This document shows, one piece after another, positions 1-12,935 of a stretch of DNA of 64,000 nt. This stretch comes from Paratinospora sagittata (taxonomy: Eukaryota > Streptophyta > Magnoliopsida > Ranunculales > Menispermaceae): the NCBI GenBank assembly GCA_035771175.1, contig CM069598.1:3393931-3457930 (forward strand), given 5' to 3'. The stretch's first letter is position 1, and each line of letters starts with the position of its first letter. The notes below the pieces were generated by a model that did no database searches, was not told the origin of the DNA, and was given only the letters and a program-made list of their open reading frames with translations. The translations under genes were made by a program, and so were the position numbers.

Positions 1-3000
1 CGAATGTGATACTTCATCTTCTAAGGGACCTACGCCATAAAAGTCTTTAGCTCAGTAGAGTGCTCACAAAATTATTTATTAAATTTCTCTCTTTAATGTA
101 ACTTGAACCCTTATGCATTATGATTTAGACCACCAACGAATCGTAAAAAAATATCAAAGTCTCTTTTAAAAATGAAAATATATTAATTTTGTTACAATTA
201 TACATACATAAATGTATATTAGGACTTACTTATCAAAATATAAGTAATTGTATTAAGAAGAAATTAGGACGTAGTCAATAATGCAGACTTAGCCTCAGTG
301 GTAGACTTATTGCACACCTAGCACCAGAAGCATAAGCAAAATCCACAAGCTATATATTAGCATGCAAGAACCCTTGAATTTTATTGCAATATTTAGTTCT
401 TGAATAAGTAAATATTTTGTAAATTGAAATTTCCAAAATGGTTTTTTATTTTTATTATTTTTATTTTTATTGTTGATAATGAAATCTCATCCTAGGCATG
501 ATCATGATCACCATCTTCATCCTAATCTTACGTAGTCTTGATATGAGGTTGAAATAGTAGAAAAAAATACGTAGAAAGATGAAAAAGAGGAAGAGAATGA
601 TCGAGCATGTGGAATACACATAGCTACTAATATAATAATAAAGCTTCCACAAAACCTCTGTATGACTTATTAATTAAGTAATTTCAACAGTAGATAAAAG
701 TTTCAAACATTAAATGATTTTGACGAGATTATCTGTCTATATTATTATAATATGATGCATTTGAAGAACTCAATGTACGTATGAAGTCAGTTAATGAATA
801 ATAAGTCTACTTTCAATGTAAACAAATGCATGTATTTTCTTCTACTACAGTATAACATTGTTGAATATAACCAATTAGTCAAATTTAAATACATTAGAAA
901 TACTTCTCCACTTATTTTGGAAGAAGAAATCCAAGATCTGTATATAGAAATATTATATATAAACCACATAACAAAATTACAGAGCGATTAAAACTCGTGT
1001 TCATGAATTTTTTACATGCGTGTGGGCATCTACAAATCGATTGAAGAGAGGCCATTCTTTTTCTTCACTTGGCCATTCTTTTTCTTTGGCTTAAGGAATA
1101 TTAATACTTGAGGAATATTTCAACCTTTTGTAAGAGTCAATATTTAACCTCACGACCCTATTTACTCTTACTAAATCAAATTAAATAATTAAAAAAAAAG
1201 AAAAAGAAAAAGGAACCATAGAGTGTCGCCATCGTTGGTTGGTGTAGATGATCAGCCGTGACGTGCCATTTCCGCTTTTGCTTTCCAGGAAACGCGTGCT
1301 GGTTGGCTATTTAATTCCCATTCATATATTTTTATTTTTTTCCAAGAAGACAAAGACTACCAACAATAGGCTAATAGTCTAATAGTCGGGGCTCTATGCG
1401 TTAATGAAGAATTAAAATCAAATTAAACTATACAAGTTGTCAATTTAGACCGAAACTACAACAGGGGACGAAAGGAAAACAACAAAATAACCGCTGGCAT
1501 CCGGTTTAACAACGGAGAAGGTATCTCGGTGGCACCGCCGCTGGCCCGCACATAGGCCACGTGGTGGACGGAGTCGCTGTAGCTGCACCAGCATCTCGGT
1601 TCAACCGCATCCCACCAGCACAAGCTCGTTATGTATAGAATAGTTTTGGTTTGGTGTGGTTTAGTTGCGATTTTAAAAAGTGACGTTTTCGATACGAGGG
1701 GGCGCTGTTCCTCCTCAAAACACGCTTTCCTTGTCACCTTTGCATGTTACATTTTCATAATAATAGAAAAAGATGTCAACATTTTTTTGATTACTATGAT
1801 GTTACTGTTTTATTATATGGGGCTGACGTGTTACTTATAAGATGAAAAATATATTAATTAACTGATAATTAATGTAAAATTTTATCAAATTAGTTATTAA
1901 CATGAATCTAATTTATAAACAAGATGAAGGACTAATTAATTAGCAAGAGATGTACTGCAAAGATAACTTGCAGTACAATGATAATCAATAAAATGACGAC
2001 CCCACATGTCTTTTTAAGATAAATTGGTAATATGAAAAAAAAATAAAAAATACAAATAATTTTAAGACAAGTGGAGTGATGCATATGGGTAATGTATATT
2101 CATCATTATTGATGCCCCCACTTTATGTCAATATATTCATAAATGTTTTCACAAGTATATATTTAATTAGTGATGAGGTTAATTACTAATTACTAATTGA
2201 TTATTTGATGTTTTATGCCAATATATACACTTCTTTATCAACAATGTTTCAATGTTTTTTTTCATTATTCTTTTGTGGCTTTGTTTTTATTTATTTGTTT
2301 TTGAGAAAAGACATTATTGTATGAAATTAAAGAAATCTTTAGGCCGTATAGAACTATTCCCTAAGATACTTACGTATTCCAATAAATTGCAATCTATGCA
2401 AAATTAAGTAACATTGCAACTAATGAAGTAATGATGCTAGATTGTGAACTAGCTTGATGTATACAATAAAAGAGTGAGGAAGTTGGTGAACAACCATTTC
2501 ACTTATACTATCTACCATATTAATAACTATGATGTTTGTGTTATATTAACATCTTAATTTCTTGATGTGGTAGTCATGATGCAGATTAAAGATAAAAAAC
2601 CTCTCTAATCCAACGTTTAACATGTCTCTTAATAGCCTCAAGCATTAGTTGATTTAGCTAATTAATTATATACAATTCCACGTGTCTCTCTCTACATATA
2701 TATATATATATATATAATGCGTGTAGAATTACTATCTACTACTCAAGGTTGTTAAATGACGAGTACACTTTGAATGTATATAATACATGTCACTTTAGCT
2801 TTTTTTTATTTAAATATGACGATACTTAAGAAAGTATATTACTATAAATATAAGAAGGCAGCTATTTAAATCACAAAAAAAACTTTCTTTCTGCCACATC
2901 TTATTTCTACTACAAAATATAAAAAATTGATATTTTTACCACATTAAACTTTTCAAAACACCCTTATCATTTTCTCTCATATTTCAACCATTTTCAAAAC

Positions 3001-4560
3001 ACCCTCTTCAACTCCCTTTCTATTTTTTTTTAATTTTTAACACTCAAAACCCTAAATCATTACACCCAAAACCTGAAACCACTACAAAAATCTTTTACTT
3101 CATTTCTATAATCTACTCTTCAACGAAAAAAATCACTAAATTAGTAAGAGATTTGTTGTTTTTTTAATCATATTTAGTATTTAGATTACGTAAAATCGAA
3201 TGTTTTAGTGTTTTTATTCGCGAAAAGCGTCGTCAAAAGTGGAAGAAAACCAGTATGTAATACCGAACCAATCATGATAGGTTCTGTTAGAGATGACCGA
3301 ACCTATTGTTTTATGTTATGTCATATTTGACCGAACAGTTAAAAAAAAAAATACATTTGGTTCGGTCTTGTGCGATCGAACCTAGCTAGAACATTTGGTT
3401 CAGTCACGTAAGACCAAACCCATGACCAAGAAATTAAAAAAAAAAATTTTAATTGGAAAAAAATATAAAAAAAAGAAATATTTTGGTATAATAATAAGGA
3501 TATTATTGAAAACTGAAATTAATGGTTTGTTTTGGTGTAAAGAGGGTTTTTTTTGTGATTTAATTAACATCCCTCTAAATATAGCCATCCTGATTTTTTC
3601 CTAAAACAAGACAAAAAGTTCTATCATAATTTTATTTTATTTATAAATTCTACTACTTTCATGAAGTTTATATCTGACAACCCCGAAATGCAAGACTAAC
3701 ATTTATATCACGGGAACCAATTCATTCACAACTTTTACCATAATTATTTTTTTCTTATTTTGGTGGTTACGTATCACTTATGTATACTAAATCTTTTTTT
3801 TTTTTTGAAAGGTATACTTAATATATATAACTATAGAGTATCTGTTATCATTTCCAAATGTATGTTGACAATTGACATCCATCTAACAAATTATAATCTA
3901 AACTAATAGAAAATAACTTCATGAGCATGTGCTACCCTATAATAATAATAATAATAAAAAGTTATATAAAATATTCTTTTTTTTCTTTAAAAAAAAAAAC
4001 GATGAAATAAATATAAACCCAATTTCCAAACGTAAAGAAATTCCTTCTTTACGGTTGGAATGGGAACAAAAGTCCCACTTGGAATAGGAACAAGTCTAAG
4101 GCCACGTTCCCCAACCCTAACCTTGAAAAAGTAGCCGTTTAAGAGGAAATGATTTAGTGGTCTCGATACCACTTGAACTTCGATACTCCCATCACACTTG
4201 GCACTGTCCCATAATCCGTGGCTTGTTCAGTATATCACGATAGGACTAGGAGAAACTTTCTGCTTTTTTAAATGAAAAAGCTGACAATTTTAAAATGTCA
4301 CGTGGCATTAACTACTATTATTAAATGATGGGCCGTGCTGCAGGGGATCACGAGTCTTTAATAGGTGAGAAAGCAGAGAGGGAGTTGTTGAGGAAGTCGG
4401 AAGTAACAAGGAAACAGAAAACCAAACAATAAATAAAAGAAAACATTCAAAATTAGAAATTATAATACTGATTTTTAGAAACTTCTAATGTGCCGCCCGG
4501 CTTAGTCAACAACTCCTCCAACTCCAACTCCTAAATTTTCTCTTTTAAAAACCATCTTAA
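1..4560. other. AT-rich intergenic region without a supported gene
   Basis: No ORF here has recognisable homology or a plausible exon chain. The stretch holds poly(A)/poly(T) runs, a (TA)n tract near 2697-2716 and a GC-richer island at about 1485-1625 that stands out from its surroundings but gives no family I recognise. Around 2880-3600 there is low-complexity DNA with repeated 'ggttcgg...cgaacc'-like words, similar in style to the 12.04-12.93 kb segment, suggesting decayed transposon sequence. A CACGTGGC (ABRE/G-box-like) word lies at 4299-4306, about 690 bp upstream of DOMON gene 1. Confidence 0.5.
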
Positions 4561-4617
4561 CCTTTACTTTCTTCTCAAATTTTGCAGATCTTCCCATCTA
4601 TCTATCTCCCTCTGTTC

Positions 4618-4951
4618 CATTTCCAAAAGCCTGAATTTTTCATCCCAATTTCACATACCCAGTTCACAAAAACCTGTTTTTAGATCAATTCACATCATTT
4701 CAGAGATATCCTGATCTTTAAACCTGGTTTTCATCATTTGATCTCATCTGGGTTCTTCAAGTTCCTCTATTTTCCCTCAGTTTCATTTCCAAAAAAACCG
4801 GATTTTTTTCATCTTAATTTCACGTACCCAGTTCCGAAAAACCTGTTTTTTGACCAATTTATATAATTTCGGAGGTGCCCAGATCTTCAAAACTGGTTTT
4901 CATCACCTGATCTCATCTGGGTTCTTCAATTTCTTCTGTTTTCCTCAGTTT
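4618..4951 (+). repeat. Two-copy tandem duplication in the leader of DOMON gene 1
   Basis: Units of about 167 bp (4618-4784 and 4785-4951) lie head to tail just before the gene 1 start codon. Each carries the same ordered words: 'atttccaaaa', 'cacatacccagtt' or 'cacgtacccagtt', 'aaacctgttttt', and 'gatctcatctgggttcttca'. The last word also occurs in the leaders of genes 2 and 3 (near 8617 and 18688), so it belongs to the shared leader of the family and has been duplicated only in gene 1. Confidence 0.75.
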
Positions 4952-4986
4952 CTACTGCAGGGGAATTTGCTCTGGTTTCTGTAACC

Positions 4987-7192
4987 ATGGTGTTCAAACC
5001 GGTTCTTCTTTTCTGTTTCATTTTTGCTTTGATTTCTTCTTCCAGCGCTCAGACTTGTAGGAATTATAGATTTAATAGCAACAGGGTTTTCAGCACTTGC
5101 AATGATCTACCTGTGTTGAACTCTTTTTTGCACTGGAACTATGATTCATCTACCAGAACTGTAAATCTGGCGTATCGACACCGTATTGATTCCAGAAAAT
5201 GGGTTGCTTGGGCGATTAATCCAACTGGTAGAGGCATGATTGGATCGCAAGCACTTGTAGCTTTCCAGCAATCTGATGGAACTATGCGTGCTTACAGAGC
5301 TCCAGTTAGCGGTTATAACACACAATTGCAGGAAGGAAACCTGTCTTTTCCTGTTCCTACTGTTGAAGTTGAATCCAGGAACAACGAGATTGTAATCTAT
5401 GCTACTTTGACGCTTCCTGGAAACAGTGCTGCTGTTAATCAAGTTTGGCAAGAAGGCCGTCTTGATGGTAATACTCCTCGAATTCATGAGATGAATCCAG
5501 CTAACAGGCAGTCCACTGGCATTATAGATTTTCAGTCTGGGCAATCTGGCAATGGAGGAATAGTTGATCCAAGGCTTAAGCGCAAAAATGTAAGTTATAA
5601 ACTTAATTTCTTCCGGAGACTTTTTTTTCCTTTGTTGGTTTGGGTTGATTTCATTTCATTTCTTGTGTCTTACTATTTTTTAGCTAGAAAGTCTCTTTCC
5701 AACATGCAATTCAAATTGTTAACTATGGCCCGCTCAGCCAGTTGACACCTCTCCCTGTTCACAACTGGGGAGGGGAAGTCCCCTTACCAACAAGCAACAG
5801 GTTGCTAGTTTTCTACGGTCTTGTTGTGGGCTTATGGTCTTGTTGTTAGGCTCTACGTGCCCTTAGTTGTGAGGACTTTGGTTTCTTTTCCTTCGGCCTT
5901 TCACATAGGCCTTATGTGCCCACTATGACCCATTTTGGTACAGCTTCTGGGTTTGGAACGAAAATCACTTCTTTTTCCTCAAACACAATGTCAAACGCAA
6001 AGCTCATGGGGTCCAGCTTCAATAAAACGCTCAGAATTGTGTTTTTTTTTTTTTTTGTCGTAAACGCTGATCTCGGGTAAAAGTTGCCTTTGAGCCAAAA
6101 CCTGCCGCAACGCTGTTCTAACCATCTATAGCCTCTTTGGGGGCAACCTGTTTTTTGTGCGTGCATGTTCTTCAAAATAATTCATGATCATCTCTATAGC
6201 CTCTTTGGGGCTACTTATTTTTTTGTATCTACATGTTCTCAAAATGATTCATTATGTCGTTGGCAAGATCTACTGGAGAAATGAAAATTTATTATGGTCA
6301 CGCCAGAGAAAAAAGAAAGAAAGAAAAGAAAATGTAATTTAAGGTCTGACTCAATTGAATGATACACTTTTCAGGTTCATGGAGTGCTGAATGCGGTGAG
6401 TTGGGGAATTCTTATGCCCCTCGGTGCTATAATTGCAAGGTACTTGAGGGTGGCCAAGTCAGCTGACCCAGCATGGTTTTACCTACATGTTGCTTGCCAA
6501 TCTTCAGCTTATGCTATTGGCGTTGCTGGATGGGGAACTGGTCTTAAACTTGGCAGTGATTCTCCTAGTGTTCGATACAATCCCCACAGGAACATCGGCA
6601 TTACCCTCTTCTGTCTCGGTACACTTCAGGTATATATATATATGTAACAAATACTCCTATTCAGGAAAAATTACAAGTCCATTGGTTAATATAGTATCTA
6701 ATATCATGTGTATTTGGTATGTCATAAACTTGATGATATTTGTTTATCTCACGCAAAAGCATCCTCTACTAATTTACATTTCTAGAAATATAGCTATGGA
6801 GCATAGTTGCTATGGCAAGCAAGTAGCTTTGATAGAGTTCTCTTCTAACTAGCTTTTGGATTGAAATGTAGGTGTTTGCCCTGTTACTGCGACCTAAGCC
6901 TGACCACAAATTTAGATTTTATTGGAACATTTACCACCATATCACGGGGTATGCGGTGATCATTTTGAGCGTCGTCAATATATTTAAGGGTTTCGACATT
7001 CTAAAACCGGCTGACAAGTGGAAGCATGCGTACATTGGCGTTATTATAGCACTTGGCGCTGTAGCTGTCTTCTTGGAAGCTCTAACATGGATTGTATTTA
7101 TAAAGAGGAAGAAGGATGGAGAGAAGAGTCACCACGGCACGAACGGGGTCAATGGCCGGAACGCATATGGTGCAAGGCAAGAAATGGCATAG
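4987..7192 (+). CDS. DOMON gene 1: cytochrome b561 and DOMON domain-containing protein
   Basis: Membrane redox protein of the plant CYB561/DOMON (auxin-responsive AIR12-related) family, thought to pass electrons across the plasma membrane using ascorbate. Three exons fit: 4987-5589, 6375-6629 and 6872-7192, giving about 392 aa, the usual family length. Residues 1-22 form a signal peptide ending SSSAQ. The DOMON domain (about 45-165) contains 'LHWNYD', '[22 protein letters not shown]' (split over the domain) and 'TLPGN'. Exons 2 and 3 supply the five-helix b561 domain with the expected haem histidines at about H203, H239 ('YLHVACQ'), H272 ('NPHRNIG') and H308 ('YHH'). Intron phases are all 0, shared with genes 2-4. 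It is the most diverged intact copy of the cluster, with a charged 'KRKKDGEK' tail facing the cytosol. The exact electron donor and acceptor are not known. Confidence 0.93.
6126..6253 (+). repeat. Short tandem duplication in intron 1 of DOMON gene 1
   Basis: Two diverged copies (about 6126-6185 and 6192-6253) share 'ctatagcctctttgggg' at the start and 'catgttct..aaaat.attcat' at the end. The intron (5590-6374) is otherwise without features, apart from a T-run at 6041-6057. Confidence 0.6.
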
Positions 7193-7199
7193 ATTCATG

Positions 7200-8107
7200 A
7201 GGCGTGATTATTCTTGCCGTTTCAAACGTGGGTCTCTTATTTTTATGTTGCATCTGCTGTTGTATTTGTTACCTTTGCCATGAGAGCAGATCATATATAT
7301 TAGGTTTTGCCTCATGTATTGAGCGAGCTAGTTAGGTTAGAACCACATTCTTTGTTAGAGTAATAGTTGGGAGTGGTGTTGGTTGTTTTAGCGTGGTTGA
7401 GCCTGCTATCTGGAGATACATGTATTTTTTTGTTTGCTTGTTTCTGTCTATGTATTTTTTTTTTTTTACTTTGACATATTTATATACACTCCATGAAAAG
7501 AAGCTTATCTGCTTCATTTCATCCTACACTTTATTCTTGGATTTGTAGCTTTTGTTTAATTTTTCTTTCTTAGGTGTTTATGTTTTATTGTTTAAACTTG
7601 TAAGACAGTTGGGTTTTCCATTGAAAAACTTGGAATTGATCATGAAAAGAAAATTGACTAAAATGGTAATGGTTGATTTCTTGAGGCAAGTCTTTCAATC
7701 TTATAACATAATTCTATAAGGCACTTTGTGTAGAACTTAAAATAAACACAAATCGTTAACATCAAGCTTTAGATCACAACTTGCATGATTTCACAGATGC
7801 AACATAACATGTCTAATAATATCGAAAACTGCACGCGAAAATCCAAAAACTTGGTCACTATTTTTAGCTCTTCTTGACCTTGGAAAGTTTAGCGGAGTAT
7901 TTCTGTTATTGGTTGGAATAGAAAATCTGCATATTTGAGATTGAAATTTATTGGCTTGAGTCACCATGAGATAGAATGCTTCTTGAATTTGCAGCACAAG
8001 AAGACCCTTTTTCATGGAATTGAAAAGCAAACCAAATGAAATTCAGCAGGAAAGAGAAGTTAAAAACTAGTGTTCTGTTCTGAAATTCTTGATCGAAATT
8101 AACTTGG
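7200..8107. other. Intergenic spacer between DOMON genes 1 and 2
   Basis: Holds the presumed 3' UTR of gene 1 (to about 7540) and AT-rich spacer. No gene is seen. It ends exactly where the 10 kb tandem duplication begins, at 8108. Confidence 0.5.
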
Positions 8108-8500
8108 CAGTTCTTTTGCAAGTAACACCAAAAAAAATATAATTTTTACCTTTGCTCATAGCATATTATAGGCGTGCGTGCTACATTAATTCCTTAACAC
8201 CACTTGATTCTCCATTGGGTTGAGAATCAATTGAATTATTATTAAGGCCCAAGTTGTGGGAACAGGAAGTAATATTAAGGCGACATTTCAAATATTTTTC
8301 AAGTGTAAAAAATACCTTACTTTTTTTTTATTTTAATGATACCATCGGTTACGCGGAATCCGGATTGTAGAACAAACAGGAAATTATTAACGAAATCGAA
8401 GCTGACCATTGAAAAATAGAAAGAAAAATAAAATAAGAATTAGAAACAAAATAACTATTCCGATTCCTACTACAACTCCAACACCTGACTCCAAAATTCT

Positions 8501-8508
8501 TATAAAAA
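8501..8508 (+). promoter_or_regulatory. TATA box of DOMON gene 2
   Basis: TATAAAAA lies about 190 bp upstream of the gene 2 ATG in a C/T-rich leader context. The same sequence sits at 18573-18580 before gene 3, so the proximal promoters are shared by descent. Confidence 0.6.
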
Positions 8509-8694
8509 ACCCACTCTTCCCTCATTCTCTACTCACACTTTCAAGAGCTTTCGTCTCCTCCTCCTCTGTTTCACGTAAGCAAATCACTCCCTCTATTTTT
8601 TATATTTTTGTCATTGATCTCATCTGGGTTCTTCAGATTCCCCTGCATACTGATTCATTCTAGTGTTAACTTTCTCCTCTGATCAATCACCACC

Positions 8695-10128
8695 ATGCCC
8701 GGTTCGTCGTTAACACCGCTTCTTCTTTTCTGTTTGCTTTTCACTTCCTTTTCCTTAGCCACTACTCAAACTCAAACTCAAACTTGCGGGAACTATAAAT
8801 TTACTAGTAACAGAGATTTCAGTTCCTGCAATGACCTCCCAGTTCTGAACTCTTTCCTACACTGGAACTATGATACTTTTACGAGAACTGTGAATCTAGC
8901 ATATCGACATACCAACATAGATTCCGGTAAATGGGTCGCTTGGGCAGTCAATCCAACCGGTCGAGGCATGGTTGGAGCACAATCTCTTGTAGCTTTTCAA
9001 AATTCTAATGGAGTTATGCAGGCTTACACGTCGCCCATAAGCGGGTATCGCACACAGTTGCAGCAAGGAAACCTGTCTTTTGCGGTTGGTGAGATCAAAG
9101 CTGAGTTTAGCAACAACGAGATCATTATCTTTGCTACTTTAACACTTCCGGGCAATACTTCTACTGTGAATCAAGTGTGGCAAGATGGCCCTGTTAATGG
9201 TAACATTCCAGGAATTCATCAGATGGATGCAGATAACATGAAGTCCACAGGAACTGTAGATTTTGAGTCTGGCCAGTTGAAGACTTCGGGAGAAGTAACA
9301 GATCCAAGGCGTAAAAGCAAGATTGTAAGTAACTGATTTATAACTAAACGATATTTCTAAATTGGGTTGCTTTTATTTCATGAATGAATGATCTAATGTT
9401 TTATATAAATTCAATGGATATCTTCAGATTCATGGCGTTCTGAATGCTGTGAGCTGGGGAATTCTTATGCCGCTCGGCGCGATAATTGCTAGGTACTTGA
9501 GGGTGGTCAAGCCGGCTGATCCTACTTGGTTTTATCTTCACGTCGCTTGCCAATCTTCGGCTTATGCAATTGGGGTTGCTGGATGGGGAACCGGTCTCAA
9601 ACTCGGGAGCAATTCTTCTGGTGTTCGATACAATCCTCACAGGAACATTGGCATTGCTCTCTTTGTTCTGGGCACACTTCAAGTAAGTATCTTTTCCGGT
9701 CTTTTAATCAAAATCACATGTAGATTGGTAATGGCTAATGCAATAGAAGATGTGTTTATATGTCATGGTTTTGCTAGGGTTTTTTTTATCTAACAGGGCT
9801 TTTGTATTGGAATGTTTAGGTGTTTGCTCTGGCGCTACGACCCAAGCCTGATCATAAGTACAGAATTTATTGGAACATTTATCATCGCGTCACAGGGTGT
9901 GTTGTGATCATCCTCAGCGTCGTTAATGTCTTCAAGGGTATTGATATTCTGCAACCTGATAAGATGTGGAAGCAAGCGTACATTGGTGTTATTGCGGCGT
10001 TGGGTGTCATAGCTTTCGTCTTAGAACTACTTACATGGATGGTTATTACGAAGAGGAAGAAGGATGCAGAGAAGCTCCAGAATATCACAACTGTGGTAAA
10101 TGATGGAGTAATGACTGAGCAAGTGTAG
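8695..10128 (+). CDS. DOMON gene 2: cytochrome b561 and DOMON domain-containing protein
   Basis: Exons 8695-9324, 9428-9682 and 9820-10128 join in phase 0 to a protein of about 397 aa. The signal peptide is followed by a short Gln-Thr repeat (residues about 25-32) before the first conserved Cys. The DOMON domain has 'NSFLHWNYD', '[13 protein letters not shown]' and '[13 protein letters not shown]'. The b561 domain has four candidate haem histidines at H212, H248, H281 and H317, and it ends in a basic, Lys-rich cytosolic tail. The likely role is transmembrane electron transfer, as for gene 1. Introns are short (103 and 137 bp). It differs from gene 3 by a two-residue QT indel and about six substitutions (for example F/V in 'DTxTRT' and M/K in 'DGxTEQV'), so the pair arose by recent duplication. 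The ATG sits in an 'accaccATGCC' context. Confidence 0.94.
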
Positions 10129-10218
10129 ATTGAGAGGCTTTCTTTGTCTGTTTTACTTTTACATTAGATAGTTTGGCTGTGTAAGTTTTTTTTTTTTATT
10201 GTTTTGCCATACGAGCAC

Positions 10219-11467
10219 AGATCACTGATATGTGGTTAGAATGAAGTTCATTGTTAAAAACGAGTATCAGTACAATGTCCTTTCGGCATGGTAGAGCCAG
10301 CTATGTAGAGATACATGTGTAGTAATATACATATTTTAATGCAATTCATGATATTTCATTCTATCTATTCTACTTCATTTAATAGTACACTTAATTCCAT
10401 TTCATAGCCTTTTTTGGCCTCTTTAATGTTTCTGTTCCGTGGTTAATTTTGTATTCAAAGATAATTATCATGGCTCAAGGTTTTCTATTTAGCTGCGTAG
10501 ATGTAAAATCAATGATGTAAATTCCATAGAGACACGTTCTCGAGTTTAGATGAGAATGCATGGCAATGCCAGCTAGGCTACAGATGTCAACGCTATTTTT
10601 AGACCTTGGCATCCAGCCTCGATTCAATGTTTTAGGAATACATATATATATTTGGGGATATTACGTAATATATGTGTATTTTCAAAAAATTAAAGGAAAT
10701 TGGGTGTCAGTGTCAAAAAATAGCGTTAAAACCCAACGTATATTAAATATTTTTCTAAATTTTATTTGTTCCTTTTATCTTTATGTTTATTTATTTTTAT
10801 CCGTCTATAATTTGCAAAAGTTTTTCAACATTAATATAATATTATAATCATTGATTATACATGTGTTACACATAATCTCAATGTATTAGCGGATGATTCA
10901 ATAATTATAATAATGTAATTAAACATGTAGTTAGCATTTTTTATACTTAAAAATAATATTTTTTGTATAAATGACTGGAAATTAATATTCAAATTGATCG
11001 TGACAATAATCTCGCACTATATATATGCACAACTATTTTATAAATTATTATTATTGTTGTTGTTGAACTATAGTCTTGGAGTCGAGAGCTTAAAATCGGG
11101 ACTATCTAACTCGGATTTAGAAACACTAATAACTCAGTATTTAGGATCCATTGAGGTAAGGTTGATATTATCTTAAAGAAGATATTAAAAAAAAGACGAT
11201 TTAATAATAATAATAATTATTATTATTTAAATAAATGGAAGAAGATTTGAAAAGAAGATTGGAGTAGAAGATTTGAAAATAATAATAATAATTATTATTA
11301 TTAATACTTGTTTATAGGCTCGTGCAATGCACAGGTTTGTTATAAGATAAAGTAAAGGATTTTATAAAATGTAATAAAGGGCAATAAAAATAGGAAGAAG
11401 ATTTGAAAAGAAGATTGGAGTTGAAGACGATTGAAGATCTCACATTAAAATTAAAATTTGACATCTC
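10219..11467. other. Copy-A-only intergenic DNA
   Basis: AT-rich DNA missing from the corresponding position of copy B. It holds a MITE-like element (10586-10742), and ATT/AAT triplet palindromes near 11200-11230 and 11278-11302. Repeated 'gaagaagatttgaaaagaag' words occur near 11238 and 11396. No gene is seen. Confidence 0.5.
10586..10742. mobile_element. MITE-like palindromic element
   Basis: The ends are imperfect inverted repeats: 'aacgctatttttagaccttggcatccagcct' at the left and 'gggtgtcagtgtcaaaaaatagcgtt' at the right. Related elements lie at about 25121-25265 and 28958-29104. No coding capacity is seen. The family is not one I can name. Confidence 0.45.
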
Positions 11468-11482
11468 AAACAATATTAAGAA

Positions 11483-11992
11483 TTGAGAGAGCTATGACAT
11501 CTCAAATAACTTGGATGGAAGAGGCTTTGTGGGCATTGGTATCATAGCGAGAGATCATTACAGCCAGGTTATTGCAACAATGGCAGATAAAGAACATGGT
11601 GGTGCACAAGTTGATGCAGTCGAAATGTGTGCTATAAGAACGGGCATGGAATTTGCAACTGAAACGGACATACCATTGGATGTGCTAGAGGGTGATTTGG
11701 CTGGGGTAATGAATGAACTTAAGAGAGGGGAGCGAAGTATCACAGAAATTGGAGAGCTAAGGGAAAACTGCATACATCTTTTTCACCGGTGGCCAAATCC
11801 ATTTATTTAGATTGTGCCAAGAGAATGTAATAGAGCTGTTGACAGGCTCAGTAAACTAGGACTATACTCACCTTGTACTCAAATATGAATAGAGGAAATC
11901 TCACCTCTTATTGCTGATCTTGTAATTGAGAAGACGTCTCCTCTCTATTTCCTTTGATTGATAATATATCCAAGTGGACTTTCAAAAAAAAA
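11483..11992 (+). mobile_element. 5'-truncated LINE fragment encoding a broken RNase H domain
   Basis: From 11511 the plus strand encodes an RNase H-like (RVT_3 type) fold: 'GRGFVGIGIIARD', 'DAVEMCAIRTGMEFA', 'LEGDLAGVMNEL' and 'GERSITEIGEL'. A stop at 11808-11810 is followed in another frame by 'VPRECNRAVDRLSKLGL', the usual end of this domain, so the reading frame is broken. The fragment ends in an A-rich tail. It is flanked by AAACAATATTAAGAA (11468-11482) and AAACAACATTAAGAA (11993-12007), a 14/15 target-site duplication. This is typical of target-primed reverse transcription. Confidence 0.75.
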
Positions 11993-12039
11993 AAACAACA
12001 TTAAGAAGAAATAATTCATTCAATTTAAATTTTGCGACC

Positions 12040-12935
12040 ATAAAAAATGAGGGCTACTAGTTGAACCCCACGTATCCCTATCATCACCCCACAAAACCAA
12101 AAAAATACCCTCCTGTCAAATGACCAAAATAACCTTATTTTGAATTTTTTTACCATCTCTCCCACCAACCCACTAAACCTACCCGCTCTTCCTTCTTCAA
12201 TCACTTCTCTAATCTACATATTCTTTTACTTATAAGCACTATTTCAAACCTCTAAGATTCATCTTTGAAAGGTGTAAATCATTTTAAGAAGATTTTAAAA
12301 TGTTTTTAGTTTCCTTTGAAAAAGTTAGGGCATTCAAAAACTTCCACCAACACATTTTGATAGCATTATGACATAAGCATCAAGCTATCGAGTGACGACG
12401 TACATCAAGTAAAGTTAAGTTTTTGATGTATTCGAATGATTCTTTAATTTTTTTTTTTTTGGAAAAAATTGCATTCTGTTTCAGTCCTGTGTGGCCGAAC
12501 TATACACAGTCGGTTCGGCCATGGCGAACTTCGGGATGCTTTTTTCACACAAAAAACACGTATAATCAGCCATTTCATGAATAAAATTGCATAGAAACCC
12601 AAAAAAATAATAAAAACATACATTTCTTACTGAATCAATGGATCTAGCAACGAAAATCTTTCAAAAAAGAACGAGTGTTGTTTTGCTCTCTTGGAGGGAG
12701 GAGGAAATCACGGCACACAAGAAAATGATGGGAAATGAAGAGAGAGAAATAAGAAAATGGTGAAAACCTATGGTTTTGGAGTTAGGGCGTAGGGTTTTAG
12801 GGAGAAGAAAATGATGGGAGGAAAAATGGGAAGGGTAGTTTAGGTTTCCTTGGTTTTTTGGGTGGGGTAGGAATAGTATTAAGGGTTTGGGTGGTGTAGT
12901 CTTAGCAATTGAGACGATGATAAGTGATATGCGGC
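12040..12935. repeat. Possible decayed transposon with C-rich left end and G-rich right end
   Basis: The left part has runs such as 'accccacaaaaccaaaa' and the right part has 'ggttttttgggtggggtagg', so the ends are loosely complementary. A partial copy occurs at 20283-20709 with an internal deletion. No clean terminal repeat or target duplication could be set, and no gene is seen. Confidence 0.3.

Noticed and set aside
1456..1737. 93-codon minus-strand frame in a GC-richer island
   Set aside because: It ends in ordinary-looking sequence, has no recognisable family, and no splice-linked exons were found. It may be a decayed coding scrap, but this cannot be supported.
5146..5544. Long minus-strand frame opposite DOMON gene 1 exon 1
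   Set aside because: A shadow of the coding exon. The same antisense pattern occurs opposite exon 1 of gene 4 (26245-26538), and it has no homology of its own.
8575..8636. Possible 5' UTR intron in gene 2 (gtaagc...ttcttcag)
   Set aside because: At 62 bp it is short for a plant intron, and gene 3 has 'ttgagc' at the donor position. Without cDNA it cannot be claimed.
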